The notes under the pieces are model-generated. The model did not search any database. It worked only from the letters and a program-made list of their open reading frames with translations, and had not been told where the DNA came from. This document shows positions 1 to 13,080 of a DNA stretch of 64,000 nt, piece by piece (position 1 is the stretch's first letter; every line of letters starts with the position of its first letter). Both the position numbers and the translations under genes were made by a program. The DNA is from Bemisia tabaci (lineage: Eukaryota; Arthropoda; Insecta; Hemiptera; Aleyrodidae), in NCBI RefSeq assembly GCF_918797505.1, contig NC_092795.1, forward strand, positions 35,141,131 through 35,205,130, written 5' to 3'.

Positions 1-2980
1 TACTGAGCTACTTTTACTCGCTCATTTTTATCCTCAAAATGCACAACCAGTTGCCTTCTTCCGCGAAGATCATTTAAATCCGGATTCACGAGAAAATGCG
101 TGGTATTCTCACGAGACTTGTCTCATCCGGCAACACTGCATGAGAACCGGCCGGTTCAGTGCTCGGAGTTCGAACCCCGTCCCCCTCTATTGCGGATACG
201 AGACCATGACCAGCGCAGTGGCGTATTTTCAGCATTATACAAGCTTGAATGGGACAGTAGAATGGAGTTATTAAGTTCTCGCTGATGCCAATTGGTGTCC
301 GGGGGACTGATTTTTTCGTTGAAGCAAGTTTCAAAAAAGGAAATCGGATGGCAAATCTGGCTTTTCTGGTTAGAATAGCTACTCCGCACTGCGGCGCATT
401 ATTAACTGAAATTGAAACTTGATCCTGCCTCCGGGTTAAGCACTTGAACTTTTTGGCGGATTCTTGTATAAAATTTTAGCTTTTGCAGGAATAAAAACTG
501 ACCCGCACAGCGTTAAACGACCGGACAAAACAGGGGGAAAATCCATGATTTTTAACTCATTAGTGTGTCTCCTATCATAAATAGATACAACTTCTTCTGA
601 ATAAGACAAAGATACGCACCTTGAATTTAATTTGATTGAGCTTCTTGTTTTTGTAGAGTGTGCGTTGAACTCATACTCCTCAGATCTAATCAAGTTTCAT
701 CTTCAGTTACAAGTTCCTTTCTTAAAATCGTTTTACAACATGCTTAGACTGTTGATTTTACAAACGCAAATACACAACCCAAGAGAGGGGAGAATAAGGA
801 AAAAAACACTCAACCAACACAATTGCAAAAGTTCAATAGAGCTTTTACGACTATTAATGATGGAAATTAGGAGATCAACCTTCCGATTGAATTTGTCTTT
901 TCATCCGGATACCTATTTTGCCATTTAATTTACGTCGCAGTAGATGGACGAGAGGTAAAATACAGAGCGAAAAAAATTCTAGATATGAACGATCAGAGAA
1001 GGTATCTGAGCACTTGGGGTATAGATGGTTACAGGCCATTACATCGAATTGTACTATCTTGGATTTTAAAGACGTCCAAATCAGCGGTTGACTGTGCGCT
1101 ATGGCCCATATGTAACCAAAGCGGCTGCCTGAGCTTGTTCTTTCGTGTCGTTGTAAATCATTTCATACTTAGGTCAACATTATAATCTTTGGTCTAAATT
1201 TTTAAGATACTTTTAATTTATTATCGATTTCCTCATTCAACTCGTGAAAGGTCTACTTCTTCCAAACCTCGCCTCATTTTAACTTTCGCTCCTTATCTTA
1301 CTTCTACTCTTCACTCTCATTTTCAATCAAGAGACTCCATTTACTGTAAGCACAAATAATATGCTCCCTAGATCTTGGTTAAAAAATAAAGAGGAACACA
1401 GAGATAATGACTGGCGTGACGACGCGTGGAAAGTTCATACGTGCTGGTTTTAATGACCGTTTCCGCAGGACAATGGGCTAAACCGCCACTTTGAAGTCAT
1501 ACAAATTGCTTTTAGGGCGAACACTGGTTTAGGAACGGTTTTTAATGGTTCCTACCGAACTCGGAGAATGGTACCGTTTTTTAGAGAGCGATTGAGACCT
1601 CCAGAAAGTATATACCTTAACTAGTGCTACGATTAAAATGTCACGAATGCTGTCTTCTCCTGTACACCTGACTGAAATAATGTTTAGTGTGGTTCCAAAT
1701 TCTCAAAGGAAAGGGCACTAATTTTAAAAAAAATATGATGATGCAAGAAAAGAGCTTCCCAAAGTAGTTAAATGAGAATCAAAATAATTTCAATAAATGT
1801 AAGAAATAATATAATCTTTAATCGAGTTTGAAAGCGGATCGGAATGAAATTCGGGTGAAAATTTGTCCGGTATACCTTGATGCCCTTTGGTATTGGTCAT
1901 GATATAAAAATATTGCAGACATTATTCTAATCTTAAAAATTTGCAATAAAAAATTGTCATGTTTCTACTACAGCATGGGATATAGAATTGTCATGTAAGG
2001 TGACACAAATACACCGACTGATGATTTTACTTGCCGATATCGCTACATTATCCACGAATATGAACTTACCTTCATCCTCACAAGTAAATCAGGTGGTACA
2101 TTAGTAGTAGTAGGCAGATAGCATAGGAACCTTGAACAGTTTAAAAATCGATTTTTAGTTCGCGGTAAGCCGCACAAGTTGTAGTACTCAAGAAACGATG
2201 CACATTTTTTGACATAAATACTTCCAAACATCTACTTTTTTGATCATCAAATGAGACAGGCGTGACAAATGGTCTGGAAATACCTTGATCGAACAATTTC
2301 ATGACGAGAATTCGTTCCTCAAGTTAGTTTGTAAAATTGGCTTTTTTATTTTGGATGTAAATGCCGGGCTCAATATTCTAAAATGGTGTGAAGGACGGAG
2401 TGGAGTCGTGAGACTTCAACATTCAGCAAGATCAGTCATCGTTTAAAAAGCGTCTAAATTAGGCCGAGACATGTGTGGACGATTTTCGTAAGGCGAAGGA
2501 CTCGCATTGCCTAATGTCAACGTCGTGATTTTGCGCATACGGGAGAGAAGACTGGTGAAAAGTTCAGGCTCGAGCAGATAATCAGGTTGCAGGTTTTAAG
2601 AAATTCGAGGTAAAACGAAATAAAATTGTTTCTGTTGGATTTTCGAACTTCGTAACAACCAACCGCAGGGCAAGCAACCGTGCATCGCGAGGGATTGGTA
2701 ATGGAGTACCGCGCCGCTTAGGCATTGTCGTAGGGTCAAGGAAATCCAAAACGCCTTCAATTTTGTGTATATGCAATACGGACGGTCGCTGAACACGAAT
2801 AGTGGCATCAAGGCGTTGTCATCGTTAACGGCGATGTTGGTGCGCTTGCATCCGAAGTGAAATGCTTTCTTCTTTGACATTGAGAAGGTAGGTGAAAGTA
2901 AGCAAACTGAAAATCGTTTTTTGAGAAAACGCCTTTTAAGGTTTTGATTCTGTTTTCCACTTCTGTAAATTATAAGCATA
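1..2980. other. No gene recognised; AT-rich spacer
   Basis: Only short, unrecognisable reading frames are present. Near 166-178 a GAGTTCGAACCCC string resembles an RNA polymerase III B box but has no A box in the right place. Two overlapping minus-strand frames at 2582-2979 have more even base use and could be a decayed coding fragment. I see no domain, and the longer one begins inside the repeat that starts at 2981. Confidence 0.5.
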
Positions 2981-3235
2981 TCGACGGTGAAACTACCAAA
3001 CCACGTATCTCGTTTGCGGTGTTTAAAAATCTCCGCTCACATTTTATTTTTTTGAAGTAGACCAAATCAATATCATTCCTTGAAATTTTCACAGAATTTT
3101 CTCCGCACGAAGAGGAAAAATCACGGAAATTTTCAAGACTGGACGTTAAGTAGCTTTTCATTTAAAAAATAAAGTATGACAGGAAGTCTGCGACGTCGCA
3201 AACCGAGATACGTGGTTTGGTAGTTTCACCGTCGA
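2981..3235. mobile_element. MITE, TCGACGG-ended family, copy 1 (255 bp)
   Basis: The ends are TCGACGGTGAAACTACCAAA and its inverse, flanked by TA on both sides, as expected of a TA target duplication (Tc1/mariner-like; superfamily inferred). The interior carries TCTGCGACGTCGCAAACC, shared with the copies at 23025-23279 and 37625-37789. There is no transposase frame, so it is non-autonomous. Confidence 0.85.
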
Positions 3236-6200
3236 TATATCTTGGCCATCAAAAAGTTATTCAACTGGTCTAGTAGGTAGTTCAACTAGTAATTTTTTAT
3301 TATAATGAATAAAGGTTTAAAAGCATATTATTTTTTAACACCTGCACTGAAGCCATTCCCAGTGCACTGCTCAGTTCTCAATGCCTGAATAGTTTCCTGC
3401 CGCATAAAATAAACCGTTGCCGTGACAGAATGGGATTTTGCCGTACAGTATTGGTCCCATTTTTATATCTTTTCTTGCAAATTGGACCGCAACAATTTAT
3501 TTGACCAATTAACTTCCTGGTAATTTGTCAAACCATCTTTGTTCCAAGCAGAACACCCATCCATCTCAAACCAATCACCTCGCGGAAATTTGATCCGAAC
3601 TGCATCCAGTATCCTGTCTCGGAGCATATCCCGCTTCTTAACCACTTTGACACACGCTGTCACACGTTTGGACCACGAGACGAGAAAGTTTCCTGAAACC
3701 ACCGTTGAGGATTTTTCAGAAATTACCCTGATTTACTAAAGCTCATATGATGTATGTCTATAGCAATCGGCATCAGTGGTAGAACTTTCACTGGCTTTTG
3801 ACACATCGCTCTTGCTTTCAAAGTCTGCGCGTGCGCTGAAGTAAAGTGCGAATTTGCCAGCCGCCCGGCGCGGCGAGCACTTAGATAAGTGCCGAGTCAC
3901 CTGATAACTGATGATGCGGTGAGAAGGAGATGAGAACATTAAAATTAGTACTGGAGCGGGGAAGGGGGGATAAACCTCCTTCTTTTTTGCAAATTCAAAT
4001 GCGGTCTTGTGTGTCTTAATGTGCGATTTTTCCATTAAAATAAAATAAAACGTTCTCTGAAGGAAGTAGAGGGCTTGAGGATGAAGAATTATAGTCCCAA
4101 AACAATTTGAAAAATGACCACTATTGGAGAAAACCCTCAAGAAAAGAAATAAATACACGTGATACATAGGTTTATGCTTTCAATTTTAGTAGAGATAGAC
4201 TGAATTATTACTGAGCCATAATCGCAACTTTTTTAGTCGTTTTAAATAGGGATAGTAGTGGGAGCATTAATTTCAGAAAAAGGAGGGTAGGTCTCGAAAT
4301 CCCATAGAGAGGTTACACAAATTTTGTATGACAGAAAAGATACCCAAGTGTATTTTACGCCAAAAACTGTCAATGCCTTTAAAAACTCACTCAACTTTAA
4401 ATCGTCTACAAAATATTTTCTGTATGAAGAGAATGGCTGAGGGTTAAGGTGAGAAGAATTTTTAGATGCGTGTGAGTTTAATTAGTTAGTTAGTTGGTAT
4501 AATTTTAAGACATTCAGCGTCTCGAGCTATTAACGTCTTTACAGAAAATTTTGAAAATGGGAGTATATACGAAAATTTAGATTTTTAAATTAAGAGAGGT
4601 GAAGAGTTTCAGAATTTTGGTAGTATATTGGGTTCATCGCATGTAAATGCGATGCGGGTTTGTATTTCTGTTGGGTTTACGGCTATCTTAAATTATATAC
4701 ATACGTATTCCTTGGAGGGTGCAAAAAACTTTCGTAAAAGTTAGTTTTAACATAGATAATTTTTTAGTGATTGGATCCATTTTGTGACGCAATCTGCCTT
4801 TACACGTCTGTTAAAATTGCTTGAAACACTACTGATAATCTTCTTTATTGTGTCTATTCAGTGAAGTTCCGTCCACAGTTTGTAAGGAGATGTTATCTAC
4901 GGATGATTTGCAAAATCAAACACAAAATGAAAATGGAATTGTGACCAATTGGATCTACGTATTCAGCACATTAGCTTTTATATTCAGCAAAAACTGCACT
5001 TACATTTGTATCTTAATGGATCTCACAATCTGATTTTATTCGTGCCAGATAAGCCAAAAGCGTTAATGGGGTTTGCAGGCATGTTTTAAATGGCTTGAAT
5101 ATCGCCAATTGAAAAAGTAACAGCTTGACAAATTCATCAATCTGAAATCTATCTCCCGTTTGAGACACTTGGCAGCTATAGCCTCCAGCCATCTGCCCTC
5201 TACTTACTTTCAGGTGTCTTGCGTAATTTATGGATAGTTCTTGGAATAAGAACAACAAATGAAATGTGATACGTTTTTCAGGAACCAGTAATTAAATGCA
5301 GAGGCGAGTTATGAAGCAAATGTTTTCAATCACTCATCAGTGGCCAGGTTATAAAAATCGTAACCAGTTGGGATTCTAGATTTTTTTACCTAATTCCTTT
5401 TTCTTTAATCTTTTTTTCTGGCTTTGATTTTCCCACAGAATAGTGTAGACGCAGCATTATTCAACAACCCTGTCACTCAAAGTTTATGGCAGCTTTTTTG
5501 AGTTTTTTTTACATCATCTTAGAGTTTTTGCTTCTCTTAGAAGTTCACCAAACGGTGGATAGAGGGCATCCGTCAAGAGATAAGGAGATGCTAGCTTCCG
5601 GAAGATCTCTACCATAACAGATTCCTGTGGCGTGTAGGCGTCGCAGAGCGCCCTGGCGCGCAAAAAAGGGTCTTATACATACATAGAAGTTCATTGTACT
5701 CAAAAAAAGATAAATATTTAGATTCTATGAAGATCATGGCAATATTGAAGAATTTATTATCTGGCTGATGTGGCTACAGAGCTGATTCCACATAGCGCGC
5801 GATAATGTGCGAAACGTATTACAGTCCAAAACTAGGTCAGAATATATTTCCACAAGCCTGCTAATCCTAAGGCGAATGTCGCGACCAGGGCCAATCCCAG
5901 CACCAATGTCAATGTCATGGTCAATGTCAATGGCAGGCCCAATGTCATTGCCACTACTCCTACTAAAGCCATGGTCACAAATCCTTGTCCATATACTTGC
6001 CAGGTTTACTTAATACGTTGCTACTTTTAGCGTGTACTTCGTCGAATAAAGGGAATTTGGCAATGGTGTGATGAATCTCAAAGCAAGTCACTGACTTATG
6101 TTAAATGTAAGCATTGTTGTCATATTTTGCTCATGAAATGAAACACACCATTGTTTAAAATATGAATTTTTATATTTATCGAATTAGTTTGTCATTTTGG

Positions 6201-7274
6201 CTTCAGGTCATTAACTTTTTTGAGTGCATGGTGATTAATTGTGATGAAATGTCACAATTATATATCATCCTGATGAAGCATTTCTTAATTCTGAGGTTAG
6301 ATTCTTGGCAGTGAAATTCCGAGTCTTCGTTTCGCGAGAGCTTACGATTACTCCTCAAGCCTCAGGCATTTTCTGTCAACGTGTAAGCTGAAAGAGAATA
6401 TAATAAATCCCCTCATTTTAATTCGTCTTTCGAACACGAAAGCTCCACAATGATTGATAACGGGCAGAGAATTCCTTGGGGAATTCTTGTATATATCATG
6501 AGTTGGTGACCCAAAAATGAATACTAAAGGTATTCTCTCTCCTTGTAATCATGCGTGCATGTTCCAAAGAGGAAGTAACGGGAAATCTGAATGGATAATT
6601 GTCGTAGGATCATGATTTGAAGTTTTTGTGACTAGGATTTTTTTCCTACCCTTTGCCATCCAATACTGAATCTGAATAATAAAAAAGGAACCTCATCGCA
6701 TTTAATTTTAACAAAGGATTTGAGGTTTAAATTTTTCTCTCCCTTAACGCTTCGCAGGAGCACACGCCCAACACTCAGCCCATTTCTTTTTTAAAAAAAG
6801 TATGATTTGCTTCCTGTGCAAGAGCATGTGACATGCTTATTGAACTTAAAACCACTAATTTCTCTCGGAAATTTCACTTGGCTCCTTTCGGTTACACTCA
6901 TCGTCAGTCCATCTAAACACTTCTTCCGCGAAAAATGTTACGCAAAAAGGGGCATCTATCGCGCGCCTAACGGAGGATAATGTAATTCAAAGGCAGACAC
7001 CCGTTTGATTGAAACAACAATGAGGAAAAGGAGCCTCAGGTGCAGAGGCTAGCTGAGATTGATCGCAATTGAATTTATTGGATAATGAGTTGAACTCGAG
7101 TCAACACTTGTTAACGCGTAATTTTATGACGTCTAAATTGCTAAGTTATGTCGCGGATCAGAGGTTACCGTAGCGATAATTGATGCTCATGAATGAGGCA
7201 CTTTCATGCCGACGCCTTATGGACGATGTGGACAAAAATCGTTACAACGATGAAAAAAGGATTATTGGCCCAAG
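3236..7274. other. No gene recognised; spacer with minor low-complexity DNA
   Basis: AT-rich, with only short frames. It contains a brief TTAG run (about 4478-4496) and an AATGTC/AATGGC imperfect repeat (about 5905-5955) that produces a spurious Met/Ser/Pro-rich frame. Near 5639-5670 is GCGTCGCAGAGCGCCCTGG, related to motifs near 46266 and 62425. Confidence 0.5.
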
Positions 7275-7995
7275 ATAATGCTGATTCTAAAGTAATTTTT
7301 GCCGTAGAATCCGATTCTGAAGCCAAAAATTCTCTATGATTGGAATTTTGGCCTCAAAAACAAGATGGCTGCCGAAAAAATCTCAAAAAGATCCTCTCAA
7401 TAATGCAAAATTTGAATTGTACGGATGCAGGTCTTTGAGGTGTCAATTCCTATGTAATTTTTCCCGTAGAATCCAATTCTACAACCTAAAATTCCCTAGA
7501 ACTGAAATTTTGGCTTCAAAAACAAGATGGCTGCCAAAAAACCTCAAAATAATCCTCTCAATAATACAAATTTTGAATTGTTCGGATGTAGGTCTTTTAG
7601 GTATTAATTCTTTTGTAAATTCCCCCGTAAAATCCGATTCTGAAGCCAAAAATTCTCTAACACTGAAATTTTGGCTCCAAAGTAAGATGGCTGCCAAATA
7701 AGCTAAAAGTGATCCTCTTAATAATGCAAAATTTGAATTCTACGGATGCAGGTCCTTCAGGTATCAATTCGTATGTAATTTCTCCCATAGAACCCAATTC
7801 TGCAAACTAAAATTCTCTAGGACTGAAATTCTGGCTTCAAATACAAGATGGATGCCAAAAAACCTCAAAATGATCCTCTCAATAATGCAAAATTTGAATT
7901 GTACGGATGCAGGTCTTTGAGGTGTCAATTCCCATGTAATTTTTCCCGTAGAATCCAATTCTACAACCTAAAATTCTCTGGGACTTAAGTTATGG
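7275..7995. repeat. Tandem array, about 162-bp unit, 4+ copies
   Basis: The landmark GGCTTCAAAAACAAGATGGCTGCC (24 bases, varying slightly) recurs near 7350, 7513, 7674 and 7835, with a decayed version near 7993, giving periods of 161-163. Each unit also carries GGATGCAGGTCTTTGAGGTG-like and CCGTAGAATCCAATTCT-like blocks. Short frames here are repeats of the unit, not proteins. The first and last units are partial. Confidence 0.9.
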
Positions 7996-9907
7996 CTTTA
8001 AAAGCAGTATGGTAGTAAAAAAAAAAAAAATCTCCTCATTAACGAAAAATTGGAATAAAACGGATAAGGTAAGTATTATAAGCCACAAGATTTCAATTTG
8101 TTCATTCTTCATGAGGAAAACTGAAGTTGGGTGAAAAATAACTAAATATTTATTTTGTATTTTTGTAGGGATAATAATTCCATGCCCCAAAGATACCTTC
8201 TTGATCTTTATCATAGAATGAGCAAAGTCACAGTTGGTTCCTCTGCAGATTTCTAAATACACATACCTGCATGATTCATTAAAATGAATCAAAAGCACAC
8301 TAATCATCACTGACTTGTATGAAGAACACTGCAAACCAAGTGACCTGCACACATGCCATCTCCCAAAACGGTTGTTTTTGGCCAAATGAATGCAGCCTGA
8401 AATAACAGCCTGAAATATATTTCCCTTAATTTGACGCCAAAGTATAATCAGTGGCAGGAGTGGGTAATTAAATCCATTAATTAGTGATGTAGCATCGTGG
8501 AGGCACTTTCTTAACCTCTGCGTATGCGCTTAAGCATTCTGCGCTTTGGGCAATGCTGATTCTACATGAGAAATTATGACATCATAGGATTGGTGCTGCA
8601 GCGCAAATGAGTCTTAACATAATACGGGTCAAATCTTGGCATGACATATTATAACAGAATCCCTCTCAAATCATCAAGGAGAATATATTCATGACTAGAC
8701 TGATAATGGTTGGCATCATGATACGAATATGCAGGAAATAATGGTAATTTTCAGAATGCAGAAATTGGAAACTAAAACACCTAACTCCCTAATTAAGGGT
8801 CCTGAATGAAACAAAATGCAGGCCCTGATTTGCTCAAATATAAAGGAGGAAATAAATTTTCTATTGAGTAGAAAGAAAATGAAACTCACCACGCAAGTGT
8901 CCTGAGGACAAACCAGAAGGAAAAATAGGTACTCAAGAGTAAGTATTTAGTCACACACCACATTCAGGAGTATTTCACTCATTCTCATAATGATTGAAAA
9001 CGAGCAGGAGCACAGCCTTTTATGAGATTCAAAAACTAAGGAACGATTAAGAACTGTATAGGATGGTAAGCACCGAACATGACTTGATTAACGCGCACAG
9101 TATTCAATGTGACGATAAGTAGGTATAGATGAATTATCACTGCTAAATTTTTAAACAAAGCTGAAGCACAATATGTGATCATGCCATTTGTTTAAATAAT
9201 TTTACAGCTACTATTGAATTGAGCAATGGATCTTGCTTTCATGAGAATTAGAGGTTATACTGTTATACCCGCACTATCTGACCTCAGCGTAACAGTCAAT
9301 ACTCACTAATCAAGAAATTCCACTTGCTGAAAGGAGGTAAATTGTAAAGGCAGACTTTACCGGAACAATAGAGAAACCTTACTTTATTCAATTATGAGAG
9401 GAAAACGTTTGGGGCCTGAGATATCAGGTCATTCAATTCACTGAGAGTGAGAACATTGAAAATCATACATTCTGCCGGGTAAAGGTAGAAATCCGCACTT
9501 CGGCTGAAAGCTTAATACATTTGAAATAAGAAGGTGTAAATATTTGTTACCATGGTTAAGAATGAACGACGAAATCCACGAATCTCCAAGTACTTATTTG
9601 CACCCAAGACACACATTTCTAGAGCTAGCTATTCTATGTTTCACTTCCGGCTAACTGAACGAAATGGATCACAATTTTCTCGCTAAATCTGAGCGAATTT
9701 ACTTCGGCACATGCACATGATTTGAGCTAAATACGATTGTATGTACCTAGTGATAAGCGAGACGAACAAAACACAAGATATGTTTTGATTGTTTTGTTTT
9801 GTTTACCATGAACGCTGTCCAGTGGGATTTGGGAATTCCCGCATGGGAAAACCCATACTATGTTGCCGCCTTCAAAAATTGATGCATTTTAGGTTGAAAA
9901 CATAACA
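7996..9907. other. No gene recognised; AT-rich spacer
   Basis: No coding signal, RNA gene or clear repeat structure seen. A 13-base A run sits near 8018-8030, just after the tandem array. Confidence 0.5.
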
Positions 9908-10442
9908 CTTAACTTCAAATAACAAAGAAAGTAGCAGCAACATAGGAAAATCCTTTGGCACAGTCATTCTAGGACATATAAGGAATAAGAAAATGCTAAT
10001 ATCTCAGGATATTTTGCGTATTTCTCGAGAAAAGTCCATTTGAAGTTGGCAACCTCGAATAAGCCCTATGCTACCCATGTAAAATCCACGTATGCACTTA
10101 TTACTCAAATTTAAAGTTCTTATAAAAAAATTATTAGCAGCAACATAGGAAAATCCTTTGGCACGGTCAAAGTATGATACCTAAGGAATAAGAAAATGTT
10201 AACGTCCAGGAGTATTTTGCGTATTTCTCAAGAAAAGTCCATCTAAAGTTGGCAACCTCGAATCAGCCCTATGTTAGCAATGTAAAATCAACGTCAAATA
10301 CCCAAACTTTAACTTCTTATAACAAAGATATTAGCAGCAACATAGGAAAACCCTTTGGCACGATCAAAGTAGGATACATAAGGAATAAGAAAATGTTAAC
10401 ATCTAGGAGTATTTTGAGTATTTCTCGAGAAAAGTCATTTTA
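9908..10442. repeat. Tandem array, about 200-bp unit, three copies
   Basis: AGCAGCAACATAGGAAAA recurs at 9933, 10135 and 10333 (periods 202 and 198). Each time it is followed by CCTTTGGCAC, AAGGAATAAGAAAATG and TATTTCTCGAGAAAAGTC-like blocks. The units differ by scattered substitutions and small gaps, so the array is not very recent. Confidence 0.9.
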
Positions 10443-10785
10443 AGTTTTTTGTCTTTTCCCCATATGTTTTCAATGGGGAAGTTCATTCCCGAGATTTTTC
10501 CTTCAACTTTTCCCGCTTATCCATGGTGATCTACGAATGAAAATCACAAATAAACTATCATTCCTTGTCAGAAAAACGTTCCTCACCATGAATATCAAGA
10601 AAAATTGTGCGTTTTCAAAAAAAAATTTTTGATGACTTTTTCGATTTTTGTCCACGGAGTGCCGCACTGTGCGACGCGGCGGCGCAGCGTCTCCAGTCTT
10701 CCCGACCGTTCAAAGCTACATTTCTCCGAATGTTTCGATCTATTCGTTATGAAGGGCGCGGCGTCAAAATTGTTCATCCAAAAGC

Positions 10786-10950
10786 CAGTGGCGTGGCGTG
10801 AATTGCGATGTATCGATTGTTATGGCATTTAAACCTATGGTGAAGAATCGATTATTAAGGTGTTCGCTGCGAATACCCTGTTTATCGATCCTTTTCCATA
10901 GGTTTAAATGGCATGACAATCGATATATCGTAAAGCACGCCACGCCACTG
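10786..10950. mobile_element. hAT-type MITE, 165 bp, with perfect 8-bp target duplication
   Basis: The ends are CAGTGGCGTGGCGTG and its inverse. The arms pair for about 60 bases, including ATTTAAACCTATGG and its complement. The flanks CCAAAAGC (10778-10785) and CCAAAAGC (10951-10958) are an exact 8-bp duplication, which together with CAGTG ends is diagnostic of hAT insertion. There is no transposase. The intact duplication suggests a fairly recent insertion. Confidence 0.92.
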
Positions 10951-11280
10951 CCAAAAGCCTTGGAGGAGAAGATGAGTTCGGGCAATGGGGAAAAATGTCC
11001 GTCATATAAACTGAAAGTCCGCTGTTTTAGGCCGCAGGCCACGTAAGCACACCCTCGGTCTTAGTAACTGTATTTATTGGTTCATAACCGCGCTTTCGAC
11101 AGAGTACAGTTAGATAAACCGTATGCTGCGGTCGAGATAGAAAACCGTACCCACGCGCGGTTCATATAACCAAACTTTCTTTTTCACTACTATGTGCATG
11201 AGAATTTTTGAATGGTACCTCCTTCTTCTTTTTATTCTTTTTTGTACTGCAAACCTACTTGAACTTAGATTGTTCTGAAA

Positions 11281-11327
<47 letters not shown>

Positions 11328-12673
11328 GAGAAATCCTCCAAGACATTATTCCCTTTTTTACTTTCTCGCTCCCCTAGGTTTAGGGTTGCATAAGCTAGAA
11401 CATAATCATTAGTTTTTTCGCTTCCTCCATTTTGCCATTTTCTTTCAACATATTTGACCCTGAATTTATTTTGAAAGATACAATAATAATGGTGGTCATT
11501 TAATCTTCTTACAAATCATGCGTTAAAGGTGAAACACATCAGGGTAAAACTACGTCAACAAAAATTTAGGTTCCTTATCAGAAAAATTATAAAGTATTGA
11601 TCATTTAATTAAAATGTACAAGTCGTTCCAGAGACCTAGGGGGAGTTCAGCAAAATACTCACAGAGACATCCGGATTTAAGACTTACAATTAGTTTGTTA
11701 TAGTGATCTGTTACAAGCAGTTTTTTACCTCTTCCCTGCCCCTCGGGTTACTCGGGTACCCGGGGCGTTATTGAGTTTATTGAATATTTTTTAAGGTCCA
11801 GTATTGGTTGATAATTAGCTAGAGTTTATGTCGTCATTAATCACGAGTTAATGGCTGAATAACTATGCCCACAGCGTTGCTACCTTTAATAGTCGTCGCA
11901 TTGCAATTTCTCCATTATAAATAAACAAGGCAGAATAGTTTAATTAATCGAAAATACAATTTTACCATATCTTGTCAATAAGTCCAACATTTGCCGTTAT
12001 CTCAAAAATGTTAGTGCTTCGAACTAAATAATATTTTTCCAATTAAATGAGCGAATCTATGATGGTTGGCAACACTTAGGGGGTATCTCAGGCTCATTGT
12101 CAGTTGATCCGCTAATGGCGGGCAAACATGCATAATTATGTTAACACGTTGCCGTGGGTGATAGGAGCAGCGGCCCAGTGCTGAGAGACAGACGCGTCAT
12201 TGTTCACGTATGTGCCGTCGTCGTAATACTCGCGCGACTGGAGCATCAGGATGTTTGACCCCGTTTCTCGGGGCGCGCCGCGCCGCGACGCCCGACGCCC
12301 GACGCCCGATGCGCCACCCAAGATTCAACGCACGTTCCGCCAGGACTGCATTTGCGGGGTGGCACTTGATGGAACGCATACATGGATATACCACCCCGCA
12401 TATCGGTCACTCAGGGACTGGTGGCCATACACTCTGCTAGCACCCTCTCGTACGCATTAAAAAACATTTAGGTACCTAGTTAGATATTTTCCAATCCTTT
12501 TTGGTCAAACGTTTTTTGGCTTTACTCTGAATTCACATGAAGCAAAAATATACGCGGAGTCAATACAAAAGGATGTAAACTGTGCATTGCTGTACCCCGA
12601 AAACTAGCTTCGAACTCAAAAGAAATTTTTTCCAAGCTTTTCTTACTTTCAGATTTCATTTTAGACATGTATC
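10951..12673. other. No gene recognised; includes a GC-rich patch at 12190-12330
   Basis: Mostly AT-rich. At 12270-12310 a GC-rich stretch repeats GACGCCC about four times and yields Arg/Ala-rich frames on both strands, a composition artefact. A CpG-rich promoter or leader is possible but unsupported by any product. Confidence 0.4.
11283..11326. repeat. Poly-T homopolymer (about 44 bases)
   Basis: An uninterrupted T run. It could be the reverse-strand poly-A tail of a retroposed copy, but I see no element or target duplication attached. Confidence 0.95.
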
Positions 12674-13080
12674 TGTCGCAGGCAATTAGCAATCGCCGGC
12701 AATTTGCGAGCGGTTCACATATTTTTTCAATGTATCGCAATAATACGCATCGGCATAATGCAATTTTTAAGGGTTATGGTCTTCAAAAGTATGAGCTCGG
12801 CTTGAAGCGCCTTCATTTTTCGAGATACTCTACGCTTTGTCACGATGTTAGTTTAGTTGCCTGTCCGATTTCAATCCGACTAATGTCACGGAGTTCACTG
12901 CACGCTCTCCTGAGTGTGCATATTTTTGTTATGTTTTTAAGGATAGAAACGTATCCATCCACAACATAGGCAACATAATCAGCACTCTAATCTTGTTCTT
13001 TTATTTTTGAATTATATGATTCTCTATATTTATTCACCACTGGCTTACAAATTGGTAGTGATTGCTAATTGCCTGCGACA
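12674..13080. mobile_element. MITE, TGTCGCAGGCAATT-ended family, copy 1
   Basis: The left end TGTCGCAGGCAATTAGCAAT matches exactly, inverted, the right end at 13061-13080. A related pair bounds 32882-33326. The interior has no transposase motif, and a 100-codon frame inside has no recognisable domain. Superfamily not determined. Confidence 0.75.

Noticed and set aside
150..230. B-box-like GAGTTCGAACCCC and A-box-like CAGCGCAGTGGCG
   Set aside because: The A-box-like string lies after the B-box-like one, the wrong order for a tRNA or SINE promoter, and no cloverleaf can be drawn.
2582..2979. Two overlapping minus frames that might be one frameshifted coding fragment
   Set aside because: No family recognised in either frame, and the upstream frame begins at the edge of a repeat. 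Kept only as a note.
3736..4167. 143-codon minus strand reading frame
   Set aside because: The translation is low-complexity and Ser/Phe-rich, with no motif or splice context.
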